59,161 bases of DNA from Propionivibrio dicarboxylicus (GCA_945902805.1 CAMDMZ010000027.1:1-59161), one strand, 5' to 3'. Positions 1 to 9,363 are shown, numbered from the stretch's first letter. Numbers and translations: made by a program. Notes: a model not told the origin generated them from the letters alone.

Positions 1-2398
1 TGACGGTGGCCATCTGGCCGTCCTCGATGCCGGTGGTGGTGCCCGTGATGGTCAGACTGGTGCCGCGCTCGCTGGCCGTGATCACGTCACCACTGATCTC
101 GTCCAGCGTGATGGTGCCGGCCGTGGTGTCGGTGGTCACGGCGACCGTCACCGTACTGCTGGCGGTGCTTGCACCATCACTAATGTTGTAACTGATCGTG
201 GCGTTGCCAGAAAAACCAGCGGCAGGAGTGAACGTGATGGTACCGTCACTGTTTAACACCACATCCCCTTGTACCGCAGGAACACTCACTGCGGTTACCG
301 TCAGGGTTTTGCCTTCCGGATCGGTGTCGTTAGCCAATACATCAATCGTCACCGGTGTCCCAGCCGCAGTGCTCGCACTGTCTGGATTCGCGACCGGCGG
401 CATATCAACCGGGGCACCTACACCCACCGTGGCAGTACTACTCGCGGTATTCGTGCCGTCGCTGATGCTGTAACTGATCGTGGCGTTGCCAGAAAAACCA
501 GCGGCAGGAGTGAACGTGATGGTACCGTCACTGTTTAACACCACATCCCCTTGTGCCGCAGGAACACTCACTGCGGTTACCGTCAGGATTTTGCCTTCCG
601 GATCGGTGTCGTTAGCCAATACGTTAATCGTCACTGGAGCCCCGGCCGCAGTCGTCGCACTGTCCGGATTCGCGACCGGCGGCAAATCAACCGGGACACC
701 CACCCCTACCGTCACCGTCGCCGTATCAACACCACCTTTGCCATCACTGATGGTATAGGTAAACGAATCCGTCCCGGTAAATCCTGTACTCGGGGTGTAG
801 ACCAATTTCCCGCTAACCAGCGCTACCGTACCGCTGGTGCCCTGCCCGAATGCCACGATGCTCAACGAATCGCCGTTCGGGTCACTGTCGTTCGCCAGCA
901 CATCGATTGCTACCGGCACATCCATTGCCGTCGTGACAGTGTCGTTGCCCGCAACCGGGCCGATGTTTTCGCTGACGCCATTGATAACCACAGTCACCAT
1001 TGAAGATGTTCCGTCGACACCCGTAACGTTGAACACCTCGGTCATCGTCTGTCCCGGGTTCAGGGCTTGTACAGCCGGATCGCTGTTGTTGAGGTTATAG
1101 GTCCAGTTGCCGTTGGAATCGATAGAGAACGTGCCATGAGCACCGGCGACATTGTTCTGGACAGTGAATTGTTCGTCCTGGACGCCATCTACATCGCGGA
1201 TCGACAAGCGACCTGAGGTCGTCAAGGTCGTGTCTTCGGTCACGCTACCAGAACCGGCCGTGATAATCGATGCATCCTGCACCGGTGTAACAGTGATAGT
1301 TACCGTCGAAACGGTGGTTCCACCTTGCCCGTCGGCCACGAGCACAGTGAAGGAGTCCGTGCCGTTGAAGTTGAGATTTGGCGTATAGAGATAACTGCCA
1401 TCGGCATTGACCACAACCGTGCCATTCGCCGGGTTGCTGGCTTGCGCATAGGTCAATGTGTCGCCATCAACATCGGTCGCTCTTACCTGGCCAGACACCG
1501 AGGTATCTTCGTCGATCGTATGTGCGTAATTCCCCGCACCCACCGAATTCGCATCAGCGGTAGTGCTACCGTCCGGATTGACCGCAACCGTACCGGCCAC
1601 CGGGGCGTCATTGACCGGATTGACAGTGATCGTTACCGTGGTCTGGGCCGTGCCACCCTTTCCGTCCAACACCTCATACACAAAGCTGTCGACGCCGTTG
1701 AAGTTGCGATTTGGTACGTAGGTAAAAGTACCGTCCGCATTCAGGCTGAGTGTGCCGTGGGCTACGTCGGTGATCGGCGTGGTATTCACCGTCAGTTTGT
1801 CGCCATCCGCATCCAGGTCATTGGCCAGCACCGCGTTCGGCAATGCCACTGTCAGCGGCTGATCCTCGTCGGTGATATAGGCATCGGGGGTGGCTACCGG
1901 GGGGGTGTTAACGACCTCCGATCCGAGGGTTCGCCCGGTGGTTCCGTTGCCGTCAATTCCGTAGTCAAACTCCACCGGCGTGATGGCCTCGGAAATACGT
2001 AACAAGCGGACAAACGAGTGTCCATCATTGCCGCCACCGGTTGTTGCTCCGGCGGCAGTCTCTTCCAACAACTCGTCGAGACTGTTGCCTTCGGCGATTG
2101 CCTTGGCGATCTGATCCGTGTCGGCGGACGACGCGAACAACGCGCCATCTTTGGGGTCGGCTTTTTGGTTGTCGAACAACATGCCATCGACCGTGACTGA
2201 TTCCTGGTCACGCAGGGCATAGAAACTACCATCGTTCAGTTGCAGTTCGACATGAGCGCCCATCTCGGTCTGGATGACCTCGCCCTCGAATACCGGATCG
2301 CCGAGCTTGAGTTGCCGTAGCGTTCCATCCTGACTCTTGGCGAATGCAACACCTTGTATGGACGCAACTTTTCCGATGACGATAGCGGCAACAGCCAT
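1..2398 (-). CDS. LapA-like giant RTX/VCBS-type biofilm adhesin, N-terminal part (runs off the window)
   Basis: The frame is open from an ATG at 2398 to the window edge (799 codons), so only the N-terminus is present. Residues 1 to about 115 form the retention module of LapA-type adhesins, with the motif GKVASIQG and then an acidic linker. Residues 114-117 read TAAG, the di-alanine type site cut by LapG-family periplasmic proteases in characterised systems. From about residue 160 the protein is a string of Ig-like/cadherin-like tandem repeats of about 95-100 residues with motifs such as DxDGD, NPVNDAPVAG and NGTDSFT. The known role of the family is cell-surface attachment, with the N-terminus held in the outer membrane pore until LapG cuts it. 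It is the last gene of a leftward cluster with its dedicated type I exporter; a C-terminal secretion signal would lie outside the window. No LapD or LapG is visible here. Confidence 0.9.
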   Translation of the reverse strand, partial: MAVAAIVIGKVASIQGVAFAKSQDGTLRQLKLGDPVFEGEVIQTEMGAHVELQLNDGSFYALRDQESVTVDGMLFDNQKADPKDGALFASSADTDQIAKAIAEGNSLDELLEETAAGATTGGGNDGHSFVRLLRISEAITPVEFDYGIDGNGTTGRTLGSEVVNTPPVATPDAYITDEDQPLTVALPNAVLANDLDADGDKLTVNTTPITDVAHGTLSLNADGTFTYVPNRNFNGVDSFVYEVLDGKGGTAQTTVTITVNPVNDAPVAGTVAVNPDGSTTADANSVGAGNYAHTIDEDTSVSGQVRATDVDGDTLTYAQASNPANGTVVVNADGSYLYTPNLNFNGTDSFTVLVADGQGGTTVSTVTITVTPVQDASIITAGSGSVTEDTTLTTSGRLSIRDVDGVQDEQFTVQNNVAGAHGTFSIDSNGNWTYNLNNSDPAVQALNPGQTMTEVFNVTGVDGTSSMVTVVINGVSENIGPVAGNDTVTTAMDVPVAIDVLANDSDPNGDSLSIVAFGQGTSGTVALVSGKLVYTPSTGFTGTDSFTYTISDGKGGVDTATVTVGVGVPVDLPPVANPDSATTAAGAPVTINVLANDTDPEGKILTVTAVSVPAAQGDVVLNSDGTITFTPAAGFSGNATISYSISDGTNTASSTATVGVGAPVDMPPVANPDSASTAAGTPVTIDVLANDTDPEGKTLTVTAVSVPAVQGDVVLNSDGTITFTPAAGFSGNATISYNISDGASTASSTVTVAVTTDTTAGTITLDEISGDVITASERGTSLTITGTTTGIEDGQMATV
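191..754 (-). repeat. Two near-identical 282-bp tandem units in the adhesin gene
   Basis: The sequence starting at 191 (GATCGTGGCGTTGCCAGAAA close by) recurs at 473 with only scattered base differences, so the unit is 282 bp or 94 residues, about residues 549-736 of the adhesin. The flanking repeats of the same protein are far more diverged. This is the pattern expected of recent unit duplication or gene conversion in a repetitive adhesin. Confidence 0.85.
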
Positions 2399-2438
2399 GA
2401 CGATTACTCCAGAATGGAAAATGAACAGGGGCAATTTA

Positions 2439-2453
2439 CCGCCCGAAGGGCGG
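2439..2453 (-). promoter_or_regulatory. GC hairpin between regulator and adhesin genes
   Basis: On the minus strand the sequence CCGCCCTTCGGGCGG forms a 6-bp stem with a central TTC loop region, 41 bases upstream of the adhesin ATG and 43 bases after the regulator stop. No T-tract follows, so it is not a classic intrinsic terminator. It could be an attenuator or an mRNA processing or stability element separating adhesin expression from the exporter genes (inference). Confidence 0.4.
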
Positions 2454-2495
2454 TTTGCCTATTGGACCGAAGTACAGGTCAGCCCAGGTACGGCT

Positions 2496-3143
2496 TCAGG
2501 AGACCGCAGTGCGATTCAGTAGCAGTGCCAGTTGCAGGCGATCGCGGACGCCGGACTTTTCGAATACAGAACCGACGTGTGCCTTGACGGTACGTTCAGT
2601 GATGTCGAGCTGTCGGGCGATTTCCTTATTACTAAGGCCATTCGCGACGGCGGCCGCAACTTCGCGTTCACGCTCACTGAAGCGCGACACGACACTGGCA
2701 GAGGGGAGCAAGACAGGCTCAATCAGAGGCTGAAATTCGGGGCGAACAGTGGCCGTGATCAAACGCTGCAGCAGCGACGGCCCGAGCCATAGACCGCCTT
2801 GCAAGACCACATCGGCCACCGACTGCAAATTGCCTGCCCCCGAATGGGCATTACAGTAGCCTTTGGCGCCGAGCGAAAAACACTGGATCGCCTCTTCGTC
2901 GGTTGGCGTACTGCTCAGGACAATGAACGGGTGCTCGCCGATAGCCATGCGCAACCACGTAATCTGTTCTGCGGCGTTGCCCTGTGCGGCAAGTTCGAAC
3001 CAGACCAGCACGTTCCTTCCCGAAATCCGCTTGATGATTCCGGGTGCCGATAATTTCATGCTTGGGAAGGCTTGGCCCCAGCGCGGTAAGGCAGTAAGGC
3101 GCCAAGAGATAAACGTATGTTGGACTGCGCTGGTACGGGCCAT
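2496..3143 (-). CDS. LuxR-family regulator with degenerate receiver domain
   Basis: 215 residues. The C-terminal ~65 residues are a LuxR/GerE helix-turn-helix (motifs SEREREV, NGLSNKEIA, ERTVKAHV). The N-terminal half has the size and periodicity of a response-regulator receiver (SLGAKGYC near the usual Lys loop), but the strand that should carry the phospho-acceptor Asp reads VLVWFEL, with no acidic residue in the right place. It lies 7 bp behind the HlyD gene and in front of the adhesin, so it is probably co-transcribed with the secretion genes and may control the adhesin or cluster (inference). Phosphorylation-independent activity is likely if the receiver is really dead. No good Shine-Dalgarno is visible; translation may be coupled to the gene before. 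Confidence 0.8.
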   Translation of the reverse strand: MARTSAVQHTFISWRLTALPRWGQAFPSMKLSAPGIIKRISGRNVLVWFELAAQGNAAEQITWLRMAIGEHPFIVLSSTPTDEEAIQCFSLGAKGYCNAHSGAGNLQSVADVVLQGGLWLGPSLLQRLITATVRPEFQPLIEPVLLPSASVVSRFSEREREVAAAVANGLSNKEIARQLDITERTVKAHVGSVFEKSGVRDRLQLALLLNRTAVS

Positions 3144-3150
3144 GTGCTGT

Positions 3151-4572
3151 TTATCGTTCAGTCAGTGCGGCTTGCTTGGCGCGCAATACGGGCTTCAACA
3201 GGTAGGCAAGAATGCTTTTCTCGCCGGTGATGATATCGACTTCCGCCACCATGCCCGGAATGATAGGCAGATTTGGACCCAGTTGTGATTTGGTGGTGCG
3301 GACGCGAACCAGATAATAGGTGTTGCCCTTTTCGTCTGTAATCGAATCCGCACCGATATGCTCAAGCGTGGCCTCCAGACCGCCATAAACCGAGAAATCA
3401 TAAGCGGTGAATTTCACCATGGCACGCTGACCGCCACGCAAAAAAGCGATGTCTTTCGGTGCCACCTTGGCTTCCAGAATCAGTGCATCTTCGAGTGGCA
3501 CCACTTCTATGATGTCGCGCCCCGGTTGGACAACGCCGCCCAGCGTGTTGACAAGCAAGCGCTTTACCGTGCCCTTGACTGGCGACCGGATGACGGAATG
3601 CTTGACCTTGTCGGCGAGGCCAACGCCTCCTTCGCTAACACCGTTGAACTTTGCGACGGCATCTGAAAGCTCCTTGCGCACCTCATTGCGAAAAGCAAAA
3701 CTAACCTCCTCGATCTTGCCGCTCGCCTCGTTTATTGATGCCTGAACCCGGGCAATCTGCGCCCCGGCCATATCCCGCTCGCCACGGAAGCGCGAGGTGT
3801 CGCGCTCCAGCCGCAACAGCTCAACCTCGGACACGGCGCCGGAGTTAATCAAGGGCTTTGTTACGGCAAGCTCCTTGGCGGTGAACTCGTAAGCTTGGGA
3901 TGCCTGCTCCCGTTTGGCGCGTACCTCGGCCAGTTCTTGCTGGCGCTGGGCCAATTGCTGGCGTGCGATCGATACTTGTGATTCGACGCTGGATTTACCC
4001 GCTTCATACAAGCGTCGCTCTTCTTCTGCGGTCGCCGGATCTTCCTTCAGGACTTCAGGCGGCGGAATAAACGGTTTACCCTCGGCCAGCGCTCGCAGCC
4101 GCGCCACCTTGGCCGCCAAGGCCAGATATTGGGTTCGACTCTCGCGCACCGATGACTCGAAGCGAGTCGAATCGACTTTCAACAGCATTTGGCCGACATC
4201 GACCACTTGACCTTCCTGCACCCCGATCTCGGAAATGATTCCGCCGTCCAGGCTCTGCAGGATTTGTAGCTGGCGGGAAGGGATCACCTTGCCTTCGCCC
4301 TTGGTGATTTCATCAATCTTGGCGAACGCCGCCCAACCGATGAAAACCGCAAACACAATCAAAATCGAGCGGACCAGAACTTTTGCCCGCAAAGGCTCCT
4401 GATGCAACATAAAGTAGTCAGCATCCCGCACGAAGTCCGTATCGAGTTGATTCGATTCTTCGGTCCAACTCGATAGCCACTTGTCGATTGACGGCTGGAC
4501 CGGTGCACGAAACCTTTCGAGCCAACGCCGAATCCAGCGCAAAACATCCAGAATTGCCGCCGCCGGCTTCAT
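3151..4572 (-). CDS. Type I secretion membrane fusion protein, HlyD/LapC family
   Basis: 473 residues. A cytoplasmic N-terminus of about 65 residues is followed by a single membrane segment (about 66-83). Then comes a lipoyl-like strand (IDEITKGEGKVIPS), a long coiled-coil region rich in Gln, Glu and Arg (about 160-310), and the C-terminal beta-barrel region with GMVAEVDI, the HlyD-family signature area. The family links the inner-membrane ABC transporter to an outer-membrane TolC-like channel. The ATG overlaps the end of the ABC transporter gene by 4 bp, indicating translational coupling. No TolC/LapE-like channel gene is present in the window. Confidence 0.93.
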   Translation of the reverse strand: MKPAAAILDVLRWIRRWLERFRAPVQPSIDKWLSSWTEESNQLDTDFVRDADYFMLHQEPLRAKVLVRSILIVFAVFIGWAAFAKIDEITKGEGKVIPSRQLQILQSLDGGIISEIGVQEGQVVDVGQMLLKVDSTRFESSVRESRTQYLALAAKVARLRALAEGKPFIPPPEVLKEDPATAEEERRLYEAGKSSVESQVSIARQQLAQRQQELAEVRAKREQASQAYEFTAKELAVTKPLINSGAVSEVELLRLERDTSRFRGERDMAGAQIARVQASINEASGKIEEVSFAFRNEVRKELSDAVAKFNGVSEGGVGLADKVKHSVIRSPVKGTVKRLLVNTLGGVVQPGRDIIEVVPLEDALILEAKVAPKDIAFLRGGQRAMVKFTAYDFSVYGGLEATLEHIGADSITDEKGNTYYLVRVRTTKSQLGPNLPIIPGMVAEVDIITGEKSILAYLLKPVLRAKQAALTER

Positions 4573-6746
4573 GACGATCTCCCGATTCGTCCGGATTGCA
4601 GTGCTTCGACCACCTGGCCCTTGGGGCCGTCCGCCACAATCTTGCCGTCATCGAGCACCAGGATACGATCCGCCAATTCAATCAGGCTGGTCCGATGCGT
4701 CACCAGCACCACGGTTTTATGTGCAGCATAAGTCGACAGTCGCTCTTTGAACTGCGCCTCGGAACTGAAATCCATCGAACTGGTCGGCTCATCAAACAAA
4801 ATGACCGGCGGATCCAGCAGCGCCGCCCGCGCCAGCGCCACGCCCTGCCGCTGCCCGCCCGACAAGGAAGCGCCGCGCTCCCCGATCACCATATCAAATC
4901 CTTCGGCGTGGCGATTGATGAACTCGGTCAAGCCGCCAAACTCGGCCGCTGCCACTACCGCCGCATCATCGGCGTAGGGCGCGCGAATCGATATGTTCTC
5001 GCGCATGGAACCATAAAACAGCATGTTGTCTTGCTCGACGTAGCCGACGTTGCGGCGTAAGTCAGCCGGATCGAGTTGCCGCAGATCAACGCCATCCAAT
5101 CGCACCACGCCTTCGGTCGGCTCGTACAAGCCCAACATGAGTTTCTGCAGCGTGGTTTTGCCGGAACCGACACGGCCCAACACCACCACATGCTCGCCCG
5201 GCTTGATCTTGAACGACACGCCGCGCAGTGATTCTTCCTGATGTCCCGGATACACAAAGCGAACATCGCGGAATTCGATCTCGCCACGAATCTCCGGTCG
5301 ATGTACAAAACTGGCCTCCTGGCTGCGTTCGCCCGGCGTGTTCATGGTGGTCTCAAGCGACGCCAGCGCGGTCTTGGCGTTTTCAAACTGCATCAACAAG
5401 CCGGCGATCTGCCCCAGCGGCGCCAAGGCACGTCCAGCGAGCATGGTGGCGGCGATCAGCCCACCCATGGTCAGCATGCGTTCGTTGATCAGATACACAC
5501 CGGCGATCACGGTCGCCAGCGAAACCACCTGCGCGATGGTTGCGGTGCCGTTATTCACCGATGAAGACAGCAAGCGTAATTGGGCACTGACGCGCGCCAG
5601 AAACGCCGCCGTCTTTTCCCACTTTGCCTGCATGATGCCCTCGGCACCGTGGGCTTTGATCACTTCAAGGCCGGTCAAGCTTTCGATTAGCGTGGCATTA
5701 CGCAAGGCGGCGGCACGGAATGTTCGCTCCGAGAGTTCGCGCATCTTGTGCTGGATGACGTAGCTGTAGATCACCAACGCCAGGATTCCGAGCAGCGGAA
5801 AGAAAACCAGCGGCCAGGAAATCCAGGCCAGCACGACTAAAAACAACACCATGAAGGGCAGATCGATGATGGCGGTCACCGTCGCTGACGCAATGAAGTC
5901 GCGTACGGTTTCAAACGAACGCAGATTCGCCGCAAACGAACCCACTGAAGCCGGGCGCGACGCAAGCTTCATCCCTAGCACACGCTCCATGATCATCGAC
6001 GAAAGCTGAAGGTCGATACGCGAACCGGCCAGGTCAATGAAATGCCCGCGCAGCAAGCGGATCGTGTAATCGATCCCGATCACCAGCAGCAAGCCGGCGG
6101 AAAGCATCCACAAGGTTTCCACCGCATAGTTGGGTACCACGCGGTCGTACACATTCATGGTGAAGATCGGCATGGCCAAGGCGAACAGGTTGATCAGTAA
6201 GGCCGCCGCCAGTACATCCCGATAAAGCGGCACCTGCTCCAGCAGAGTTCCCCAGAACCAATGCCGCTGAGCCACCTTAGCCAGTTCCGGTGTTCGTTGA
6301 TCAAAACGAAAATGCGGCCGAATGAAAATGGCGATGCCGGTATAGCGCGCCTCGATCTCGGCCACCGGCAGCGTCACCGACCCCTGCCCGGTATCCGGGA
6401 AAAGCAGACTCAGCGAACCGGTCTCGGCATTGTGATCGAGCAGCACGCAGGCTTCGTTGTCCTTCAAGAGCAGGATCACTGGCAACAAGGACTGGTCAAT
6501 CTTGGCCAGCGACCGCCGCACCACCTTGCTCGCCAGACCGGCACGGGACGCCGCGCGATGGAACATTGACGGCATGAGCAGGCCGTCTTCCAGTGGCAAA
6601 CCCGCCGACAAGGCTGCGCGCGTGCTGGGGCGTCCGTGGATACGCGTCAGTTCGACCAGACAATCCAGTAATGGATCAAGGTGAAGCTCGCCCTCGCCCA
6701 AGCCGGTACCCAATCCAGTCGTCGATTTAACCTGCGCGTTGCTCAT
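4569..6746 (-). CDS. Type I secretion ABC transporter, LapB/HlyB-like, with C39-like domain
   Basis: About 725 residues from the ATG at 6746; a longer frame opens at a TTG at 6836, but family members begin near the ATG. The N-terminal ~130 residues resemble the C39-like domain of RTX exporters (HGRPSTRAA) without a catalytic cysteine in the usual place, so it should bind rather than cut substrate. A six-helix exporter domain follows. The nucleotide-binding domain has Walker A GRVGSGKTT, signature LSGGQRQ and Walker B VILFDEPTSSMD. It is the first gene of the leftward cluster ABC, HlyD, LuxR, adhesin, so the adhesin is the natural substrate. Confidence 0.93.
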   Translation of the reverse strand: MSNAQVKSTTGLGTGLGEGELHLDPLLDCLVELTRIHGRPSTRAALSAGLPLEDGLLMPSMFHRAASRAGLASKVVRRSLAKIDQSLLPVILLLKDNEACVLLDHNAETGSLSLLFPDTGQGSVTLPVAEIEARYTGIAIFIRPHFRFDQRTPELAKVAQRHWFWGTLLEQVPLYRDVLAAALLINLFALAMPIFTMNVYDRVVPNYAVETLWMLSAGLLLVIGIDYTIRLLRGHFIDLAGSRIDLQLSSMIMERVLGMKLASRPASVGSFAANLRSFETVRDFIASATVTAIIDLPFMVLFLVVLAWISWPLVFFPLLGILALVIYSYVIQHKMRELSERTFRAAALRNATLIESLTGLEVIKAHGAEGIMQAKWEKTAAFLARVSAQLRLLSSSVNNGTATIAQVVSLATVIAGVYLINERMLTMGGLIAATMLAGRALAPLGQIAGLLMQFENAKTALASLETTMNTPGERSQEASFVHRPEIRGEIEFRDVRFVYPGHQEESLRGVSFKIKPGEHVVVLGRVGSGKTTLQKLMLGLYEPTEGVVRLDGVDLRQLDPADLRRNVGYVEQDNMLFYGSMRENISIRAPYADDAAVVAAAEFGGLTEFINRHAEGFDMVIGERGASLSGGQRQGVALARAALLDPPVILFDEPTSSMDFSSEAQFKERLSTYAAHKTVVLVTHRTSLIELADRILVLDDGKIVADGPKGQVVEALQSGRIGRSS

Positions 6747-6873
6747 CTCAATTGTTTTGCTTGATTCATTGAACGGACCCAGATAATAACGACTCGCCGA
6801 CGCAAAACATGACTTGAGGCCGATGTCCCACAACAAAGAATCGTGGTGCGCAAACCATCACGACCGGATCAAT

Positions 6874-6899
6874 AAAGTCGGCGCTGGCGAGACGGCGCC
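6874..6899 (+). repeat. Dispersed 27-nt repeat, copy 1 (intergenic)
   Basis: Reads AAAGTCGGCGCTGG then CGAGACGGCGCC. It lies in the 281-bp divergent region between the type I exporter genes and the copper receptor gene, 10 bp upstream of the FNR box. The arms GGCGCT and GGCGCC can form a short stem. Confidence 0.8.
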
Positions 6900-6909
6900 T
6901 GATCAACTA

Positions 6910-6923
6910 TTGATTCGCATCAA
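6910..6923 (+). promoter_or_regulatory. Perfect FNR/ANR/DNR box
   Basis: The sequence TTGATTCGCATCAA matches the palindromic FNR/ANR consensus TTGAT-N4-ATCAA at every defined position. It is centred about 111 bp upstream of the receptor ATG at 7028. A class II activator at -41.5 would put the transcript start near 6958. It could also face the divergent type I secretion promoter. Anaerobic control of an OprC/NosA-type copper receptor fits its role in supplying copper to nitrous oxide reductase. Confidence 0.7.
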
Positions 6924-7027
6924 GCCGCCATCGAAAACATTGGCGCCTGCGACATCATGTCACAGGGCCTGTACCCCAGCCCTCCATAGAATCCGGGCAG
7001 TTTTATTGCCACTCCATGGAGAACTCA

Positions 7028-9349
7028 ATGTCATTCAAACGCGCCACACTGGCCGCAGCCATCGCTGCTTTGCCCGCTTCACTACCGCTCCACGCCTGGG
7101 CAGCCGGTGCTGATGCATCAACCGTTGTCATCACGGCCACCCGCATCGAATCACCCGCCACCAAATCCAGCTCGGTCGATAAGGCCGAGTTGCAGGCCCT
7201 GCGCGCTGCCACCAGCGACACCGCCAGCTTGCTACGCGATGTCCCCGGCGTCAGCCTTTACGGTTCAGGCGGCGTCTCCAGCCTGCCAGTAATTCATGGC
7301 CTGGCCGACGACCGGCTGCGGATCAAGGTCGACGGCATGGATCTGCTCTCTGCGTGTCCCAACCACATGAACCCGGCGCTGTCTTACCTCGATCCGGCGC
7401 AAGTCGGTTCACTGAAGGTCTATGCCGGTATCGCGCCTGTCAGCGTCGGCGGCGACTCCATCGGCGGCTCGATCATCGCCGAAACCGCGCCACAGGTGTT
7501 TGCCGCACCCGGCCAGGGCAGCTTGTTCAAAGGTGAAATCGGCGCTTTCTATCGCAGCAATGGCAACGCGGTCGGCGGCAATGTCGGCGCCACCTACGCC
7601 ACCGAATCCTTTCACGTGAGCTATTCCGGCGCCACAGCCAAATCAGACAACTACAAAGCCGGCGGTGATTTCAAGAACTCGACCGCAACCGGTCGTGTCG
7701 GTCACACGCTGGCGCTGGACGAAGTCGGCTCGACCGCCTACGAAACCCGCAACCACACGCTTGGGTTCGCCTTCAAGGGTGGCAATCACCTGGTGGAAGC
7801 CAAGCTCGGCTACCAGGATCTGCCGTTCCAGCTTTGGCCCAACCAGCGCATGGACATGCTGGACAACACGCAACACCGGCTGAACCTGCGCTATCAGGGC
7901 CAGTTCGACTGGGGCACGCTGGAAGCCCGCGCCTATCACGAGGACGTCGATCACTTCATGGATTTCGGTGCCGACAAACGTTACTGGTATGGCAACGGCG
8001 CGCCACCAACCGGCTCCGGCGGCCCGACCGCCATCAACGGCACGCCATGTTCGCCGACAGTTACCGCCACCTGCGCCACCGGCATGCCGATGTACACCGC
8101 GAGCAAGAACAGTGGCGCCACTGTCAAAGCGGAGTTGAACCTTGGTGAGCAAGACTTGCTGCGTCTCGGCGGCGAGTACCAGCGCTATCGCCTCAATGAC
8201 TGGTGGCCGGCCTCCGGCGGCGGCATGTTTCCTGGTACTTTCTGGAATGTCGCCGACGGCGAGCGTGACCGCACGGCCCTGTTTGGCGAATGGGAGCGGC
8301 GCATAGCGGCGCAATGGACCACGCTCGCCGGCCTGCGCTATGAGCGCGTCGCCATGGATACCGGCGATGTGCGCGGCTATGCCCCGACCACAAATGGCAT
8401 GGGCACCATGATGCACAACCAGATGCGCGACGGCGACGCGTTCAACGCCCGCGCCCATAACAAGACCGATCACAACTGGGACATGACCGTACTGGCCCGC
8501 TACACGCCGAGCACGACCTACGACATCGAATTCGGCCTCGCCCACAAAACGCGCTCGCCCAACCTGCACGAACGCTACACCTGGTCCACCTGGCAAATGG
8601 CGGCCCTGATGGTGAATTGGGTCGGAGATGGCAACGGCTACATCGGCAATCTCGACCTGAAGCCGGAGCAAGCCAACACGCTATCCGCCACTTTTGACTG
8701 GCACGCGGCAAATCGTGACTGGGAATTCAAGGCGACACCCTACTACACCCGCGTTAGCGACTACATCGATGCCATCCAATGGAACGGAGCAACGAACGCT
8801 GCACGTAGCCCGCTACTGAGCAATCAATTCACTACGCTCAAATTCACCAACCAGTCGGCACGCCTTTATGGCCTGGATATCTCCGGCAAGATGCCGTTGG
8901 CCAAAACGGGGTTTGGCGATTTCGGTCTCAAGGGTTTGCTTAACCTCACCAATGGCAAGAACCGCGATACCGGTGATGACCTCTACAACATCATGCCGCT
9001 CAACGCCAAGCTGATCCTGACTCATAAATCGGGCAGCTGGGACAATGCGCTTGAACTGGTGATGGTGAAAGCCAAGGACGATGTCTCGGATGTCCGCAAC
9101 GAAATCAAGACGCCGGGCTACAACCTCATCAACCTGCGCGGCAGCTATTCCTGGAAACAGGTCCGTCTTGATTTCGGCATCGAGAACCTGCTCGACAAAC
9201 GCTACAACCTACCGCTCGGCGGCGCCTATGTCGGACAAGGCACGACGATGATGGCCACCACAACGCCAACCGGCAGCGTCCCCATGTGGGGCACGGCCGT
9301 TCCCGGCATGGGTCGTTCGCTTTACGCTGGTGTGAACATCAAGTTCTGA
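7028..9349 (+). CDS. oprC: TonB-dependent copper receptor, OprC/NosA family
   Basis: 773 residues from the ATG at 7028, which has GGAGAA just upstream; an in-frame ATG at 7016 is the alternative. There is a signal peptide ending near AWA, a TonB-box-like TVVITATR, then the plug (VIHGLADDRLRIKVDGMD) and a 22-strand type barrel ending in Phe. The family-defining plug segment SACPNHMNPALSYLDP contains CxxxM, and the barrel contains HFM (HxM). Both correspond to the copper-binding motifs known for OprC. Family role: outer-membrane uptake of copper, in denitrifiers for nitrous oxide reductase. It stands alone behind an FNR box. The substrate is assigned by family resemblance. Confidence 0.88.
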   Translation: MSFKRATLAAAIAALPASLPLHAWAAGADASTVVITATRIESPATKSSSVDKAELQALRAATSDTASLLRDVPGVSLYGSGGVSSLPVIHGLADDRLRIKVDGMDLLSACPNHMNPALSYLDPAQVGSLKVYAGIAPVSVGGDSIGGSIIAETAPQVFAAPGQGSLFKGEIGAFYRSNGNAVGGNVGATYATESFHVSYSGATAKSDNYKAGGDFKNSTATGRVGHTLALDEVGSTAYETRNHTLGFAFKGGNHLVEAKLGYQDLPFQLWPNQRMDMLDNTQHRLNLRYQGQFDWGTLEARAYHEDVDHFMDFGADKRYWYGNGAPPTGSGGPTAINGTPCSPTVTATCATGMPMYTASKNSGATVKAELNLGEQDLLRLGGEYQRYRLNDWWPASGGGMFPGTFWNVADGERDRTALFGEWERRIAAQWTTLAGLRYERVAMDTGDVRGYAPTTNGMGTMMHNQMRDGDAFNARAHNKTDHNWDMTVLARYTPSTTYDIEFGLAHKTRSPNLHERYTWSTWQMAALMVNWVGDGNGYIGNLDLKPEQANTLSATFDWHAANRDWEFKATPYYTRVSDYIDAIQWNGATNAARSPLLSNQFTTLKFTNQSARLYGLDISGKMPLAKTGFGDFGLKGLLNLTNGKNRDTGDDLYNIMPLNAKLILTHKSGSWDNALELVMVKAKDDVSDVRNEIKTPGYNLINLRGSYSWKQVRLDFGIENLLDKRYNLPLGGAYVGQGTTMMATTTPTGSVPMWGTAVPGMGRSLYAGVNIKF

Positions 9350-9363
9350 TCTGGCTGATTGCC

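Noticed and set aside
1-1100. Regular repeats suggesting a CRISPR array
   Set aside because: The unit is 282 bp, coding, and part of the adhesin; there are no short spacers.
7643-8671. A 342-codon minus-strand open frame
   Set aside because: Antisense shadow of the copper receptor gene.
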